A stretch of 64,000 nucleotides of DNA from Rhodobacter sp. (GCA_027490955.1 JAIXXB010000013.1:1-64000); one strand, 5' to 3'; positions 29,370 through 38,947 are shown, counted from the first letter of the stretch. Translations and numbers: made by a program. The notes: a model not told the origin generated them from the letters alone.

Positions 29370-30719
29370 ATGGCCAAAAAAGATTGGAAAGCCAAAGCCA
29401 AAGCTTTGAAAAAACAGATCGCGCAACTGGTGGGCGGGGCCGCGCCCGCCGCTGCCAAAACTGCCGCAAAATCTGCCACAAAATCTGCCAAGCCCGTATC
29501 GCCCCTTGCCCCCGCTGCCTTTCCCGCCCTGCCCCATATTGCGGGGGTAGAGTTTGCCGCCATTGAAGCGGGGATCAAATATCAAAACCGCAAAGATGTG
29601 ATGCTGGTGCGCCTGTGCGGCGGCACGCAAATGGCGGGGGTGTTTACCCGTTCGACCACACGCTCGGCCTGCGTGCGCGCCTGCCAAGATAGCCTTGCCG
29701 CCAAGGTGCCTGCGGGCGCGGGGGCAGCGATACTGGTCAATTCGGGCAATTCCAATGCCTTTACGGGCGCTGCGGGCGAGCGCGCCGTTGCCGCCATCAC
29801 CACGGCTGTGGCAGATGCCTTGGGCCTGCCTGCCGCGCGGGTGTTCACCTCTTCGACAGGGGTGATTGGCGAGCCGCTGCCCTATGAAAAAATCACCGCT
29901 GCGGTGCCGCAATTGGTCAAAGACCTGCGCGGCGATGCGATTGATATGGCAGCCCTTGCCATGATGACCACGGACACTTTCCCCAAAGGCGCAGCGGCCA
30001 CAGTGCAGGCCGAAGGCGGCGTGGTGCATATTGCAGGCATTGCCAAAGGGTCGGGCATGATTGCCCCCGATATGGCCACGATGCTGGTCTATATCTTTAC
30101 CGATGCCAAAATCTCGGCGGCGACTTTGCAAAAAATCCTGTCGCGCCATGTCGAAACCACCTTCAATTCGATCACTGTGGACAGCGATACCTCGACCTCG
30201 GACACGCTTTTGCTGGCGGCCACGGGCATGTCACCTGCGGCAGAGTTAAAGGGTGAGGCGCTGAAGGCGTTTGAAACCGCCCTGCAGGGGGTGATGAGCA
30301 ATCTGGCCCATCAGGTCGTGCGCGATGGCGAAGGCGCGCGCAAATTTGTCGAAGTGCGCCTGACAGGGGCTGCGACAGATCAGGACGCAAAGCTGGCCGC
30401 CTTTGCCATTGCCAATTCGCCGCTGGTGAAAACCGCGATTGCGGGCGAAGATCCAAATTGGGGCCGTATCGTGGCCGCCATTGGCAAATCTGGCGCAGCG
30501 GCTGAACGTGACCGCCTGACCATCAAATTTGGCGATATTTTGGTGGCGCAAAAGGGCTGGCGCAACCCGCGCTACCGCGAGGAAGAGGGCGCTGCCTATA
30601 TGAAACAGCCCGAATTGGTCATTGCGGTCGATCTGGGCATGGGCCGCGCCAAGCGCACAGTTTGGACATGCGATTTAACATCGCGCTATATCGAGATTAA
30701 CGCGGATTATCGGTCTTGA
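29370..30719 (+). CDS. argJ: Bifunctional glutamate N-acetyltransferase/ornithine acetyltransferase with basic N-terminal extension
   Basis: ArgJ makes N-acetylglutamate and recycles acetyl from N-acetylornithine in arginine biosynthesis. The core starts at about residue 45 (LAPAAFPALPHIAGVEFAA) and includes TSSTGVIGEPLP and the self-cleavage motif PDMATMLVY, where the alanine-threonine bond is cut and the threonine is the nucleophile. The first 40 or so residues are an unusual Lys/Ala-rich segment (AKKDWKAKAKALKKQIAQL, then AAAKTAAKSATKSAKP). The ATG at 29370 follows GGGGGGCGAT. Its stop overlaps the mutT start. Confidence 0.92.
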   Translation: MAKKDWKAKAKALKKQIAQLVGGAAPAAAKTAAKSATKSAKPVSPLAPAAFPALPHIAGVEFAAIEAGIKYQNRKDVMLVRLCGGTQMAGVFTRSTTRSACVRACQDSLAAKVPAGAGAAILVNSGNSNAFTGAAGERAVAAITTAVADALGLPAARVFTSSTGVIGEPLPYEKITAAVPQLVKDLRGDAIDMAALAMMTTDTFPKGAAATVQAEGGVVHIAGIAKGSGMIAPDMATMLVYIFTDAKISAATLQKILSRHVETTFNSITVDSDTSTSDTLLLAATGMSPAAELKGEALKAFETALQGVMSNLAHQVVRDGEGARKFVEVRLTGAATDQDAKLAAFAIANSPLVKTAIAGEDPNWGRIVAAIGKSGAAAERDRLTIKFGDILVAQKGWRNPRYREEEGAAYMKQPELVIAVDLGMGRAKRTVWTCDLTSRYIEINADYRS

Positions 30720-31114
30720 GGCTGCTGCTGGTCACGGCCGTTGCCCTGATTGACGCAGATGGCCGCATTCTGCTGGCCCAGCGGCCAGAGGGAAAGTCAC
30801 TTGCAGGTCTATGGGAATTTCCGGGCGGCAAGGTTGAAGCGGGCGAGACGCCAGAGGCGGCGCTGATCCGCGAATTGCGCGAGGAACTCGGCATTGAAAC
30901 CAAGGAATCCTGCCTTGCGCCGCTGACCTTTGCCAGCCATTCCTATGGCGATTTTCATTTGCTGATGCCGCTATTTGTTTGCCGCCGTTGGCAGGGCATA
31001 GCCACCCCGCGCGAAGGGCAAACCTTGGCTTGGGTGCGCGCGCAGGATTTGCGCAATTACCCCATGCCGCCTGCAGATATTCCGTTGATCCCAATCCTAC
31101 GCGATTGGCTATAA
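30716..31114 (+). CDS. mutT: 8-oxo-dGTP diphosphatase MutT (Nudix hydrolase)
   Basis: It removes oxidised dGTP from the nucleotide pool. The 132-residue protein has a complete Nudix box, GGKVEAGETPEAALIRELREELGIE split across residues 37-61, fitting GX5EX7REUXEEXGU, and the MutT-like end FADRAQ equivalent is replaced by PMPPADIPLIPILRDWL. The start is a TTG at 30716 that overlaps the argJ stop (TTGA), so translation is coupled; this rare start is supported by a full-length family match from residue 1. Confidence 0.87.
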   Translation: MRLLLVTAVALIDADGRILLAQRPEGKSLAGLWEFPGGKVEAGETPEAALIRELREELGIETKESCLAPLTFASHSYGDFHLLMPLFVCRRWQGIATPREGQTLAWVRAQDLRNYPMPPADIPLIPILRDWL

Positions 31115-31217
31115 GATGCACCCAATTGAGAGGGTCTTTTCGCCCTTTTGAACTCTTCCAGAAAGCAAGTGTTAGGAATTACGCTGTAACCTGAACGTGC
31201 AAGAAAGGAGATGGCAT

Positions 31218-31361
31218 ATGCTGAGAACAATTTCTATTGGAAGCTGCGTATCTATCCAAGGGCTGATGGTGTGCCAGCTTGCAGATGGGAAAATCAAAAT
31301 CGTGGTCGATGACAAAACCTATGTCGGAACACCCGTCACCGCGATGACGCGCCCGTCATAG
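31218..31361 (+). CDS. Small conserved-looking protein of 47 residues
   Basis: The frame begins at ATG 31218 with the strong ribosome-binding site AAAGGAG seven bases upstream and ends at TAG 31359-31361. The translation starts MLRTISIGSCVSIQGLMV and contains the charged, beta-like stretch DGKIKIVVDDKTYVG. It has two cysteines (C10, C19) and no signal peptide or membrane helix. A perfect terminator follows 27 bases after the stop. The strong ribosome-binding site, tight terminator and own gap of about 100 bases upstream argue it is a real, separately expressed gene. I recall similar short proteins in Rhodobacterales but cannot name a function. Confidence 0.7.
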   Translation: MLRTISIGSCVSIQGLMVCQLADGKIKIVVDDKTYVGTPVTAMTRPS

Positions 31362-31387
31362 GGCAGCGCCGCGCGTATTGAGTTTGA

Positions 31388-31415
31388 AAAAGGCCAGCGG
31401 TGACGCTGGCCTTTT
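31388..31415. terminator. Bidirectional intrinsic terminator
   Basis: A perfect 12-bp stem, AAAAGGCCAGCG (31388-31399) and CGCTGGCCTTTT (31404-31415), with a GTGA loop, is followed on the plus strand by CTTTT. It separates the small ORF (plus) from infB (minus) and has A/T runs on both sides, so it should stop transcription from both. Confidence 0.9.
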
Positions 31416-31457
31416 CTTTTGCTGTGATGGATGCGCGGCGGCCGCGCCAGCCAGCCC

Positions 31458-34052
31458 TTAGGCCAGCTTGCGCTGAATCTCTTCGCGTTCAAAGATTTCG
31501 ATCACATCGCCTTGGCGAATGTCTTCATAGCGTTCAAAGGCCATGCCACATTCTTGGCCAGACTGCACTTCTTTGACCTCGTCCTTATACCGCTTCAGCG
31601 TTTTCAGCGTGCCTTCATGGATCACCACATTGTCACGCAGCAAACGCACCCCCGCACTGCGGCGCGCAATGCCTTCGGTCACGATACAACCCGCCACTTG
31701 GCCGATGCCCGTAACCTTGAACACTTCTTTGATCTGCGCATAGCCGATGAAGGTTTCGCGCACTTCGGCCTTGAGCAGGCCAGATGCTGCCGCCTTAATG
31801 TCATCAACCAAATCATAGATGATCGAGTAATAGCGAATCTCGACACCTTTTTGATGGGCCGAATTGCGGGCCGACGCATTGGCGCGCACGTTAAAGCCGA
31901 TGATCGGGCAATTGGACGCTTCGGCTAGGCCGACATCGGTATCGGTGATCGCGCCCACGCCGTAAGACAGAACGCGCACACGCACCTCTTCGTTGCCAAC
32001 CTTTTCAAGGGCTTGCACGATGGCTTCGGCGCTGCCTTGCACATCAGCTTTCACCAGCACGGGCAGTTCGGCCACAGATTGGTCGGCCTTGGCCTTGGCC
32101 ATAAGCTGTTCCAACGTGGTCGCAGCGCCTGCGGCGGCGCGCTTGTCCTTGGCGGTTTTCTCGCGGTAGGCGGCAATTTCGCGCGCCTGCGCTTCGGTTT
32201 CCACCACGTCCAGCGTATCGCCTGCCGATGGCGTGCCAGACAGGCCCAACACTTCCACAGGAACCGAAGGGCCTGCTTCATCAATCCGCTCGCCCTTGTC
32301 ATTGACCAAGGCGCGCACCTTGCCCCATTGCTGGCCAACCACAAAGATATCGCCCTTGCGCAGCGTGCCGTTGCGCACCAAAACGGTGGCAATAGGGCCG
32401 CGGCCCACGTCCAGCTTAGCCTCGATCACCGCGCCAGAGGCGGCGCGGTTGGGGTTGGCGCGCAACTCCAGAATCTCGGCCTGCAAAGCGATGGCTTCCA
32501 AAAGATTGTCCAGCCCCTGCCCCGTTTTGGCAGACACTTCCACATCTTGCACTTCGCCCGACATCGCCTCGACCACGATTTCGTGTTGCAGCAAATCGGT
32601 GCGCACTTTCATCGGGTCTGCGCCGTGTTTATCCACCTTGTTGATGGCAACAATCATCGGCACTTTGGCGGCCTTGGCATGGGCAATCGCCTCGACTGTC
32701 TGGGGCATAACGGCATCATCTGCCGCCACCACCAGCACCACGATATCGGTCACCTGCGCCCCGCGCGAGCGCATGGACGTGAAGGCAGCATGGCCCGGCG
32801 TGTCAAGGAAGGTCAGCTTTGCCCCGCCTTCGGTTTGCACCTGATAGGCGCCGATATGCTGGGTAATGCCGCCCGCTTCGCCCGCCACAACATTGGCCTT
32901 GCGCAGCGCATCCAGAAGCGAGGTTTTGCCGTGGTCGACATGGCCCATGATCGTGATGATCGGTGGGCGCACCTGCATATCTTCGGGCGCATCTTTGATC
33001 GTCTCGATCGCCTGTTCCACATCCGAATCAGACACGCGCACAGTTTTGTGGCCGAATTCTTCAATCACCAATTCGGCGGTGTCGGCATCGATGGCTTGGT
33101 TCATCGTCACCATCATGCCCATTTTCATCAGGCTTTTCACCACGTCAGCGGCGCGTTCGGCCATGCGGTTGGCAAGTTCTGACACAACGATGGTTTCGGG
33201 CAGTTGCACATCGCGCACTTGCTTTTCTGGCTTGTCAAAGCCCATGGCCTTTTGACGGGCCTTTTCCTGCTTGCGCTTGATTGCGGCAAGGCTGCGCGTG
33301 CGGCCCCCCTCGCCTGACAATGCCTCGTTCAGCGACAATTTGCCCGAACGGCGGCCTTCGTCGCCCTTGGCTTTGGCATTGCGCTCGCGCTCTTCGCGTT
33401 CGCGGTCGGTTTTGCGCGGCGCAGCAAGGCCGGGTTTGGCCCCCATGGGCGCGCGGGCAATCGGATCATCGGCGCTGGCAGGGACAGCAGGGGCGCTGCG
33501 GCCATTGCTGCTGCCGCGTTCGGCTGGCTTTTCGGGCGCAGGCGGTTGGCGGCGCGTCGTGCCCAGCACATCGGCCTTGCGGGCAGCGGCGGCGGCAATG
33601 GCGGCGGCCTCGGCCTCGGCCTTGGCGCGGGCCTCTTCTTCGGCCTTGGCGCGCTGGGCAATGGCCCGTTCGCGGTCTTCGCGTTCCTTGGTCTCGGCCT
33701 CTTCACGCTTGCGCGCGCGTTCTTCATCGCGGGCGCGATCTTCGATGACGCGGCGGGCGGTATCTTCGGCCTCGCGGGCCTTGGCCACCTTCAGCGCCGC
33801 CAAACGGCGTTCCATTTCCGCATCGGAAATGCCCGCAGGGCGCTTGCTTGGGTCGCCGTAATTGTTATTCGGCGCGGGCGCAGCAGCCCCCCCTGCAGCG
33901 GGCTTGCCCGCCACAGTTGGCACCACAACGCGCTTGCGTTTGGTTTCAACCACCACGCTTTTGGTTCGGCCATGGCTGAAGCTTTGCTTCACCTGTCCAG
34001 AACGCGGAGCGCCACCCAAGCCTAGGGGTTTTTTGCCGTCAGAATCGGTCAT
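31458..34052 (-). CDS. infB: Translation initiation factor IF-2
   Basis: IF-2 brings initiator tRNA to the 30S subunit and promotes subunit joining. The 864-residue protein has a long, charged and low-complexity N-terminal region with [20 protein letters not shown] repeats. The IF2 N domain follows, then the G domain with [27 protein letters not shown] and NKVDK, then EF-Tu-like domain 2 and the C-terminal fMet-tRNA-binding domains. Its ATG overlaps the ylxR stop by 4 bases. It is the last gene of the rimP operon. Confidence 0.97.
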   Translation of the reverse strand: MTDSDGKKPLGLGGAPRSGQVKQSFSHGRTKSVVVETKRKRVVVPTVAGKPAAGGAAAPAPNNNYGDPSKRPAGISDAEMERRLAALKVAKAREAEDTARRVIEDRARDEERARKREEAETKEREDRERAIAQRAKAEEEARAKAEAEAAAIAAAAARKADVLGTTRRQPPAPEKPAERGSSNGRSAPAVPASADDPIARAPMGAKPGLAAPRKTDREREERERNAKAKGDEGRRSGKLSLNEALSGEGGRTRSLAAIKRKQEKARQKAMGFDKPEKQVRDVQLPETIVVSELANRMAERAADVVKSLMKMGMMVTMNQAIDADTAELVIEEFGHKTVRVSDSDVEQAIETIKDAPEDMQVRPPIITIMGHVDHGKTSLLDALRKANVVAGEAGGITQHIGAYQVQTEGGAKLTFLDTPGHAAFTSMRSRGAQVTDIVVLVVAADDAVMPQTVEAIAHAKAAKVPMIVAINKVDKHGADPMKVRTDLLQHEIVVEAMSGEVQDVEVSAKTGQGLDNLLEAIALQAEILELRANPNRAASGAVIEAKLDVGRGPIATVLVRNGTLRKGDIFVVGQQWGKVRALVNDKGERIDEAGPSVPVEVLGLSGTPSAGDTLDVVETEAQAREIAAYREKTAKDKRAAAGAATTLEQLMAKAKADQSVAELPVLVKADVQGSAEAIVQALEKVGNEEVRVRVLSYGVGAITDTDVGLAEASNCPIIGFNVRANASARNSAHQKGVEIRYYSIIYDLVDDIKAAASGLLKAEVRETFIGYAQIKEVFKVTGIGQVAGCIVTEGIARRSAGVRLLRDNVVIHEGTLKTLKRYKDEVKEVQSGQECGMAFERYEDIRQGDVIEIFEREEIQRKLA

Positions 34053-34693
34053 GCGTCTTTCGTATCCTTTTCGGCGGGAATTCCGCCATTTTGCAATGAG
34101 GCCGCATCACGCAAACCCCATAGCCTTGCTGCGTCCTCTACTACACGAGACGTGAGTCCGCCAGCGGCAAGCGCGGCGTGTATCGCACGTTCGCGGCCAA
34201 AAGCCAAACCCAATTCCTGCGCAGTCAAGAAACCAATAAAGCGCCCCTCGCCTTCGGGCGCGCGAAGTTTCGTCTTGCCCCGTTCAGACCCGTCTGCCGC
34301 CTGTATCAGCAGCACAGCCTTACCCGACGCCAGCCATTCCTTGACCTTTTCATAGCCCATCACCGCGCCAGAGGCTTTGCGCGCCATCGAGATCAGATCA
34401 ATCACGCGGCGCAGCAGCAGGGTTTCGACCAAATCTGACAGGGCTTCGGGCGATTTCACGGGCTGGCGCGCGGCGCGGGAAAACAGCCCCTTTGCCGCCG
34501 CCTTATCAATCATCGCGCGGTCGGCAGAGACGTAAAATCCCCGCCCAGGCAGGCGCGCCAGAATATCGGGCACAACCATGCCATCAGGCCCCAGACAAAA
34601 GCGAATCAATCCCGCCTTTGGCTGAACCTCGCCCGACACAATACATTTGCGTTCGGGGTCGTCTTGATCGGTTTGGCGGCCACCGCGTGTCAC
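34049..34693 (-). CDS. YlxR-L7Ae fusion RNA-binding protein
   Basis: The 214-residue protein combines a YlxR/DUF448 domain (residues 10-90: [19 protein letters not shown] and [19 protein letters not shown]) and an L7Ae/ribosomal-like domain (about 95-180: [29 protein letters not shown]). It sits between nusA and infB, its standard place in alphaproteobacteria. YlxR has been linked to transcription or RNase P in other bacteria; here only an RNA-binding role is supported. Confidence 0.85.
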   Translation of the reverse strand: MTRGGRQTDQDDPERKCIVSGEVQPKAGLIRFCLGPDGMVVPDILARLPGRGFYVSADRAMIDKAAAKGLFSRAARQPVKSPEALSDLVETLLLRRVIDLISMARKASGAVMGYEKVKEWLASGKAVLLIQAADGSERGKTKLRAPEGEGRFIGFLTAQELGLAFGRERAIHAALAAGGLTSRVVEDAARLWGLRDAASLQNGGIPAEKDTKDA

Positions 34694-34717
34694 GGTCTGC
34701 TCATCCGAGGTCTGAGA

Positions 34718-36316
34718 TCAGACCTCGGCCTCCTGTTCTTCTTGAGGTGCTTCCATCTCGGCCACGTCAACCCAGCCCAGCATGACGCGGGCGGTCATGA
34801 TCAGGGTCTGCGCCTCTTCCAAGGAAACATCAAACTTTTCCAAAACGCCCTCATCCTTGACGCGCTGGCCTTTCACAGTTGTCCAGCCGCCCGCCAATTC
34901 CCAATCGGCCACAGTGGCGAAATCTTCCAGCGTTTTGATGCCGTCTTTGCCCAAGGCTTCCAGCATTGGCGGGGTGAGGCCTTCGAATTCGACAAGGCTG
35001 TCTTCCACGCCCAGCGCGCGGGCGGCGTCCATGGCCTTTTTATTGGCCGCTTCCAGATAATCGCGCGCACGGGCCTGCAATTCGCCTGCCGTGCCTTCGT
35101 CAAAGCCATCGATGGACAACAGCTCGTCCACCTCGACATAGGCCACTTCTTCCAAATTGGTAAAGCCTTCGGCGACCAAAAGCTGCGCCATCATCTCGTC
35201 CACATCCAGCGTGTCCATGAACAATTGGGTGCGTTCGGCAAATTCGGCTTGGCGGCGGGCCGATTCGTCTGATTCGGTGACGATATCGATATCCAGCCCC
35301 GTCAACTGGCTGGCCAGACGCACGTTTTGCCCGCGCCGACCAATGGCAAGCGAAAGCTGCTCGTCTGGCACGACCACTTCGATCTTGCCTGCTTCTTCGT
35401 CGATCACCACTTTGGACACTTCGGCAGGCTGCAGCGCGTTCACAAGGAATGTCGCCTGATCTTGGTTCCACGGAATGATGTCGATCTTCTCGCCCTGCAA
35501 TTCGCCCACAACGGCCTGCACGCGGCTGCCGCGCATACCCACGCAGGCACCCACGGGGTCGATGGAATTGTCATGGCTGATCACAGCGATTTTCGCGCGG
35601 CTACCGGGGTCGCGGGCCACGGCCTTGATCTCGATGATGCCATCGTAAATCTCGGGCACTTCCATTTTGAACAGTTCGGCCATGAATTGCGGGTCGGTGC
35701 GCGAGAGGAACACCTGCGGGCCGCGCGCCTCGCGCCGAACATCCTTGATATAGCAGCGGATGCGGTCATTGGGGCGATAGCTCTCGCGGCCAATTTTTTC
35801 GTTGCGGCGCAAAATGGCTTCGCCGCGGCCAATATCCACGATGATATTGCCGTATTCTTCGCGCTTGACTTGGCCGTTGATGATGGTGCCCTTGCGGTCT
35901 TTGAATTCTTCATACTGGCGGTCACGCTCGGCCTCGCGCACCTTTTGCAAGATGACCTGCTTTGCAGATTGCGCGGCGATACGACCCAGCTCCACAGGGG
36001 GCACTTCATCGGTGATCTCGTCGCCGATGGCAGGCTCTTTCAGATAATCTTTGGCCTGCTTGACTGTCAGCTGCGCGTGGTGGTTTTCCACTGCGTCATC
36101 TTCCACCACAGTGCGCACGCGGGTAAAGGTGGCGCGGCCTGTCTTGCGGTCAATCGCCACGCGAATGTCCATATCCGCGCCGTAGCGCGACTTGGCCGCG
36201 CGGGCAAGACTGTCTTCCATCGCCGCGATCACCAGATCGGGATCGATCATCTTTTCGCGTGCCACCGCTTCGGCGGTTTGCAACAATTCGAGCTGGTTGG
36301 CAGAGGTAATGGCCAT
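34718..36316 (-). CDS. nusA: Transcription termination/antitermination protein NusA
   Basis: NusA binds RNA polymerase near the exit channel and modulates pausing, termination and antitermination. In order, the 532 residues show the N-terminal RNAP-binding domain, S1 (GTIINGQVKREEYGNIIVD), KH1/KH2 (SRAKIAVISHDNSIDPVGAC, then SLAIGRRGQNVRLAS) and the C-terminal acidic repeats (about residues 365-515). Upstream rimP and downstream ylxR-infB define the classic operon. A terminator-like hairpin precedes rimP and may be controlled by NusA itself. Confidence 0.97.
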   Translation of the reverse strand: MAITSANQLELLQTAEAVAREKMIDPDLVIAAMEDSLARAAKSRYGADMDIRVAIDRKTGRATFTRVRTVVEDDAVENHHAQLTVKQAKDYLKEPAIGDEITDEVPPVELGRIAAQSAKQVILQKVREAERDRQYEEFKDRKGTIINGQVKREEYGNIIVDIGRGEAILRRNEKIGRESYRPNDRIRCYIKDVRREARGPQVFLSRTDPQFMAELFKMEVPEIYDGIIEIKAVARDPGSRAKIAVISHDNSIDPVGACVGMRGSRVQAVVGELQGEKIDIIPWNQDQATFLVNALQPAEVSKVVIDEEAGKIEVVVPDEQLSLAIGRRGQNVRLASQLTGLDIDIVTESDESARRQAEFAERTQLFMDTLDVDEMMAQLLVAEGFTNLEEVAYVEVDELLSIDGFDEGTAGELQARARDYLEAANKKAMDAARALGVEDSLVEFEGLTPPMLEALGKDGIKTLEDFATVADWELAGGWTTVKGQRVKDEGVLEKFDVSLEEAQTLIMTARVMLGWVDVAEMEAPQEEQEAEV

Positions 36317-36330
36317 AGGTCTTCTCCCGC

Positions 36331-36951
36331 TTAGTGTTTTGCAACTGGCGCGATGTCATCATCATCGCCCGCGTCGGTTTCAATCTCGTCAAATTGGGTT
36401 TCGTCGATTTCGCTGTCGCTGATCTGGCCGCTGACCTTTTTCTGGCGCAGCATTTCGGCAATCAGATCATCGGTCAAAATCAGCTTGGCATCGGACAGCC
36501 AGTCAAATTGCAGGCCAATCGTGAGGGTTTCTTTGCCCTCTTCAATCTCGATCAGCACTTCGTCGCCCTCAATGCCCGCCAGCATACCCTTGAACCTGCG
36601 GCGGCCATCAATCAGTTCGGTCGTCTCAAGGCGGGCTTCCCAACCTTTCCACGCCTCGAAATCTTTCAGCCGCGTCAAGGGGCGGTCAATACCGGGTGAG
36701 GAGACTTCGAGAATATAGTTATCTTCAATCGGGTCTTCCACATCCAGCACGGCGGAGACGGCGGTGGATATTTCGCCACATTCATCCACTTCGATACCGC
36801 CATCGGGGCGGTCGGCCATGATTTGCAGCGTGCGGGTTTGCCCGCCCATCAGGCGAATGCGCACCAGTTCAAACCCCAGCCCCTCGATCACGGGGGTGAT
36901 GATATCGGCCAAGCGGCGATCCATAGCGGTTTTGGCGATCAGGTCTGACAT
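36331..36951 (-). CDS. rimP: Ribosome maturation factor RimP
   Basis: RimP helps mature the 30S subunit. The 206-residue protein has the N-terminal alpha/beta domain ([21 protein letters not shown]) and SH3-like C-terminal domain with [20 protein letters not shown], the most conserved stretch. A highly acidic tail ([15 protein letters not shown]) extends beyond the usual roughly 150-residue size. It is the first gene of the nusA operon; ATG 36951 is preceded by AAAGG placed only a few bases after a terminator-like structure. Confidence 0.92.
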   Translation of the reverse strand: MSDLIAKTAMDRRLADIITPVIEGLGFELVRIRLMGGQTRTLQIMADRPDGGIEVDECGEISTAVSAVLDVEDPIEDNYILEVSSPGIDRPLTRLKDFEAWKGWEARLETTELIDGRRRFKGMLAGIEGDEVLIEIEEGKETLTIGLQFDWLSDAKLILTDDLIAEMLRQKKVSGQISDSEIDETQFDEIETDAGDDDDIAPVAKH

Positions 36952-36966
36952 CGGGGCCTTTAAATG

Positions 36967-36989
36967 AAAAAGCGGGCCAGCAGGCCCGC
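36967..36989 (-). promoter_or_regulatory. Intrinsic terminator-like hairpin in the rimP-nusA leader (candidate attenuator)
   Basis: On the minus strand GCGGGCC-TGCT-GGCCCGC forms a perfect 7-bp stem (36972-36989) followed directly by TTTTT (36967-36971). It lies between the promoter at 37041-37069 and the rimP ATG at 36951, so every transcript from that promoter must pass it. It could also end transcription of the upstream sulfotransferase gene. Confidence 0.65.
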
Positions 36990-37040
36990 GCGTGTGTTTC
37001 GGTGGCGTCTGGTTTGGACCCAGATGCAGCTGTGGCCCTG

Positions 37041-37069
37041 TCTATACCCGCAATGGGTGCAGCGCGCAA
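37041..37069 (-). promoter_or_regulatory. Promoter of the rimP-nusA-infB operon
   Basis: On the minus strand TTGCGC (37064-37069), a 17-base spacer and TATAGA (37041-37046) form a good sigma-70-like promoter starting 7 bases after the sulfotransferase stop codon. The leader to rimP would be about 80 bases and contain the hairpin at 36967-36989. Confidence 0.6.
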
Positions 37070-37075
37070 GCCCGC

Positions 37076-37855
37076 TTATGCCGCAAAGCGGCGCGCGCGG
37101 ATCGGCAGATCATAGCCCAAGCTTTGCTCTTGGCTTGCATCCAATTGGCTGTGGATAAAGTCCAGATCCACATCTGAAATGGGCGGGACATCCTTTGCTT
37201 GGAACAGGCCACGCGCGGGCGTGGCGCGGTCATACAAAACGGGTTCAAAATTGCGCTTGCGGCGCAGCCCGTAGGCCGTGCACAGCCCGTCCAGAAACCC
37301 CTGCGGATCGGCAAGGACAGTTTCGTAATTGACGCGCAGCACATTGTCGGATTTGTGATCAAGGCTGGCAAAGCCGCGATTTTTGACATTGCGCATTTGG
37401 ATGGCATTGGCAAAGCGACGGCCCGTCAGCGGGTCACGATCGGCCAACAATTCACTGTGCCACAGCGGGCTGTCGCGGGTGACGCCAAAAGCCTCGTCAT
37501 CAATGATAGACATCCATTCCCTGCGGATGAATTGCGAAAAGGTGACATTGCGCAAATGTGCCGCCGCATGCCACGGGGTGCGGAACATGCTGTGCAGCCA
37601 CGCCAGCGGCTCGCGGTAAACGGCAATGGTCAGCACATCTTTGGGCGCCGCCATCATCATGGGAAATCCGTGTTTCCAACCAAAGCGGTCGGAATTCTGC
37701 GGATCATACAGGCTACGGCCCGTTTCACTGCCGCAGTTGCTGATAATCAAACTGTTGATATAATTGGTTCCAGAATTGCGGCAGCCGTACACGTAAATCG
37801 ACTTGATCGCCGCCCCTGACGCCTTTAGCGCGAGAACACGCATTTGCCTAACCAT
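37076..37855 (-). CDS. Sulfotransferase-like P-loop protein
   Basis: The 259-residue protein has a 5'-phosphosulfate-loop-like GCRNSGTNYINSLI near the N-terminus (about residue 25) and a 3'-phosphate-like TIAVYREPLAWLHSMFR, the two landmarks of PAPS-dependent sulfotransferases. No signal peptide is seen. Starts at 37858 (GTG), 37855 (ATG) and 37843 (ATG) are all possible; 37855 is used here. It stands alone, upstream of the rimP promoter and divergent from an EamA exporter. The substrate is unknown; a kinase-like P-loop NTPase remains possible. Confidence 0.6.
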   Translation of the reverse strand: MVRQMRVLALKASGAAIKSIYVYGCRNSGTNYINSLIISNCGSETGRSLYDPQNSDRFGWKHGFPMMMAAPKDVLTIAVYREPLAWLHSMFRTPWHAAAHLRNVTFSQFIRREWMSIIDDEAFGVTRDSPLWHSELLADRDPLTGRRFANAIQMRNVKNRGFASLDHKSDNVLRVNYETVLADPQGFLDGLCTAYGLRRKRNFEPVLYDRATPARGLFQAKDVPPISDVDLDFIHSQLDASQEQSLGYDLPIRARRFAA

Positions 37856-38038
37856 CACAAATCACCCCGAAAAAACACTCCTTTCAGTTTCACGCAGCAG
37901 CGCCCCCCTGCGCAAAAGCTCTTTGGTCTATTCTATTCTGCCATGGTGTATAAAGCGTGATTAAGGGATTATTTCGGCGCGAAAGTGGCAATAATTCTGC
38001 GTCAATTTTTCAAGATATACAGACTAAAGGATAGGTTT

Positions 38039-38947
38039 ATGGCGCATCAACCTGCGCGGCCCTTGCTGGGAATTGGCCTGATTACGGCTGCCGTTATGCT
38101 GTTTGCCATCGGGGATGTGGCCAGCAAGCATTTGACCATGCTTTATGCCGTGCCCTTGGTGATGGCGCTGCGCTATGCCATCAATTTGGCGCTGATCGTG
38201 GCGGTGTTTGCGCCCCAGCAAGGCCGCGCGGTGCTGCGGGTCAATCGGCCGTGGCTGGTGGGGCTGCGCGCCGCCTCGCTGACGCTGGGATCGCTGATGA
38301 TCGGCCTTGCCCTGCGCCATATGCCCGTGGCCGAAACCATTGCCATCATTTACCTTTCGCCATTTTTGGTGATGTTTGCCGCCGTTTGGCTGCTGGGCGA
38401 GAAGGCAAGCCCCATCGGCTGGATCGGCGCGGCTATGGGCTTTGCGGGGGTTTTGCTGATTGCACGGCCAGGGTCGGGGCTGGACTTTTGGGGCGTGATC
38501 TTTTCGCTGATCAACGCCTGTGCGGCCACCTGCTATAACCTGCTGTCGCGCGAATTGGCCAAAACCGAAACCACCCCCGCGCTGATGTTTCACACTGCAT
38601 GGGTGGGGCTGGCGGCCTTTTGCATCATGCTGGTGGCCACGGGCACAGGCCCCATGCCGCAAGGGATCGATTGGGCCTTTATCGTGCTTTTGGGCATAAT
38701 CGCCACGGCGGGGCATTTCTTGATCACGGCCGCCTACCGCGAGGCGGACGCCAGCCTGCTTGCGCCCGTCAACTACCTACACCTGTTTTGGGCAGGTCTG
38801 CTGGGTTGGCTGGTCTTTGGCCATATTCCCGATGCAATTTCGCTGCTGGGCATGGCGATGATCGCGCTGGCGGGGGCGGGCGTGGCGCTGCACGCCCATT
38901 TTATGCGGCGCGCGAACTTGCCAATAGCTCCCGCACCCGTGGAATAA
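38039..38947 (+). CDS. EamA-family (DMT) transporter
   Basis: The 302-residue protein has about ten hydrophobic helices in two EamA repeats. Examples are IGLITAAVMLFAIGDVASKHL at the start of repeat 1 and FWGVIFSLINACAATCYNLL at the start of repeat 2. Glycine- and proline-containing turns such as LLIARPGSG separate them. DMT proteins usually export amino acids or other small metabolites; the substrate cannot be read. The ATG at 38039 is preceded by AAAGGATAGG; the frame is open to 37985. Its last 47 bases overlap the 3' end of the convergent oxidoreductase gene. Confidence 0.82.
   Translation: MAHQPARPLLGIGLITAAVMLFAIGDVASKHLTMLYAVPLVMALRYAINLALIVAVFAPQQGRAVLRVNRPWLVGLRAASLTLGSLMIGLALRHMPVAETIAIIYLSPFLVMFAAVWLLGEKASPIGWIGAAMGFAGVLLIARPGSGLDFWGVIFSLINACAATCYNLLSRELAKTETTPALMFHTAWVGLAAFCIMLVATGTGPMPQGIDWAFIVLLGIIATAGHFLITAAYREADASLLAPVNYLHLFWAGLLGWLVFGHIPDAISLLGMAMIALAGAGVALHAHFMRRANLPIAPAPVE

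Noticed and set aside
32013-33182. 389-residue open frame on the plus strand
   Set aside because: Antisense to the conserved part of infB, His-rich, no start signal; the infB frame is unambiguous.
33271-33861. Long open frames opposite the infB N-terminus
   Set aside because: They arise from the low-complexity Ala/Glu/Lys/Arg codons of infB read in reverse and show only Ser/Arg/Ala repeats.
36952-37075. Initiator tRNA gene before rimP, as in E. coli
   Set aside because: Neither strand shows a tRNA cloverleaf or a CCA end; the hairpin here is a simple stem with a T-run.
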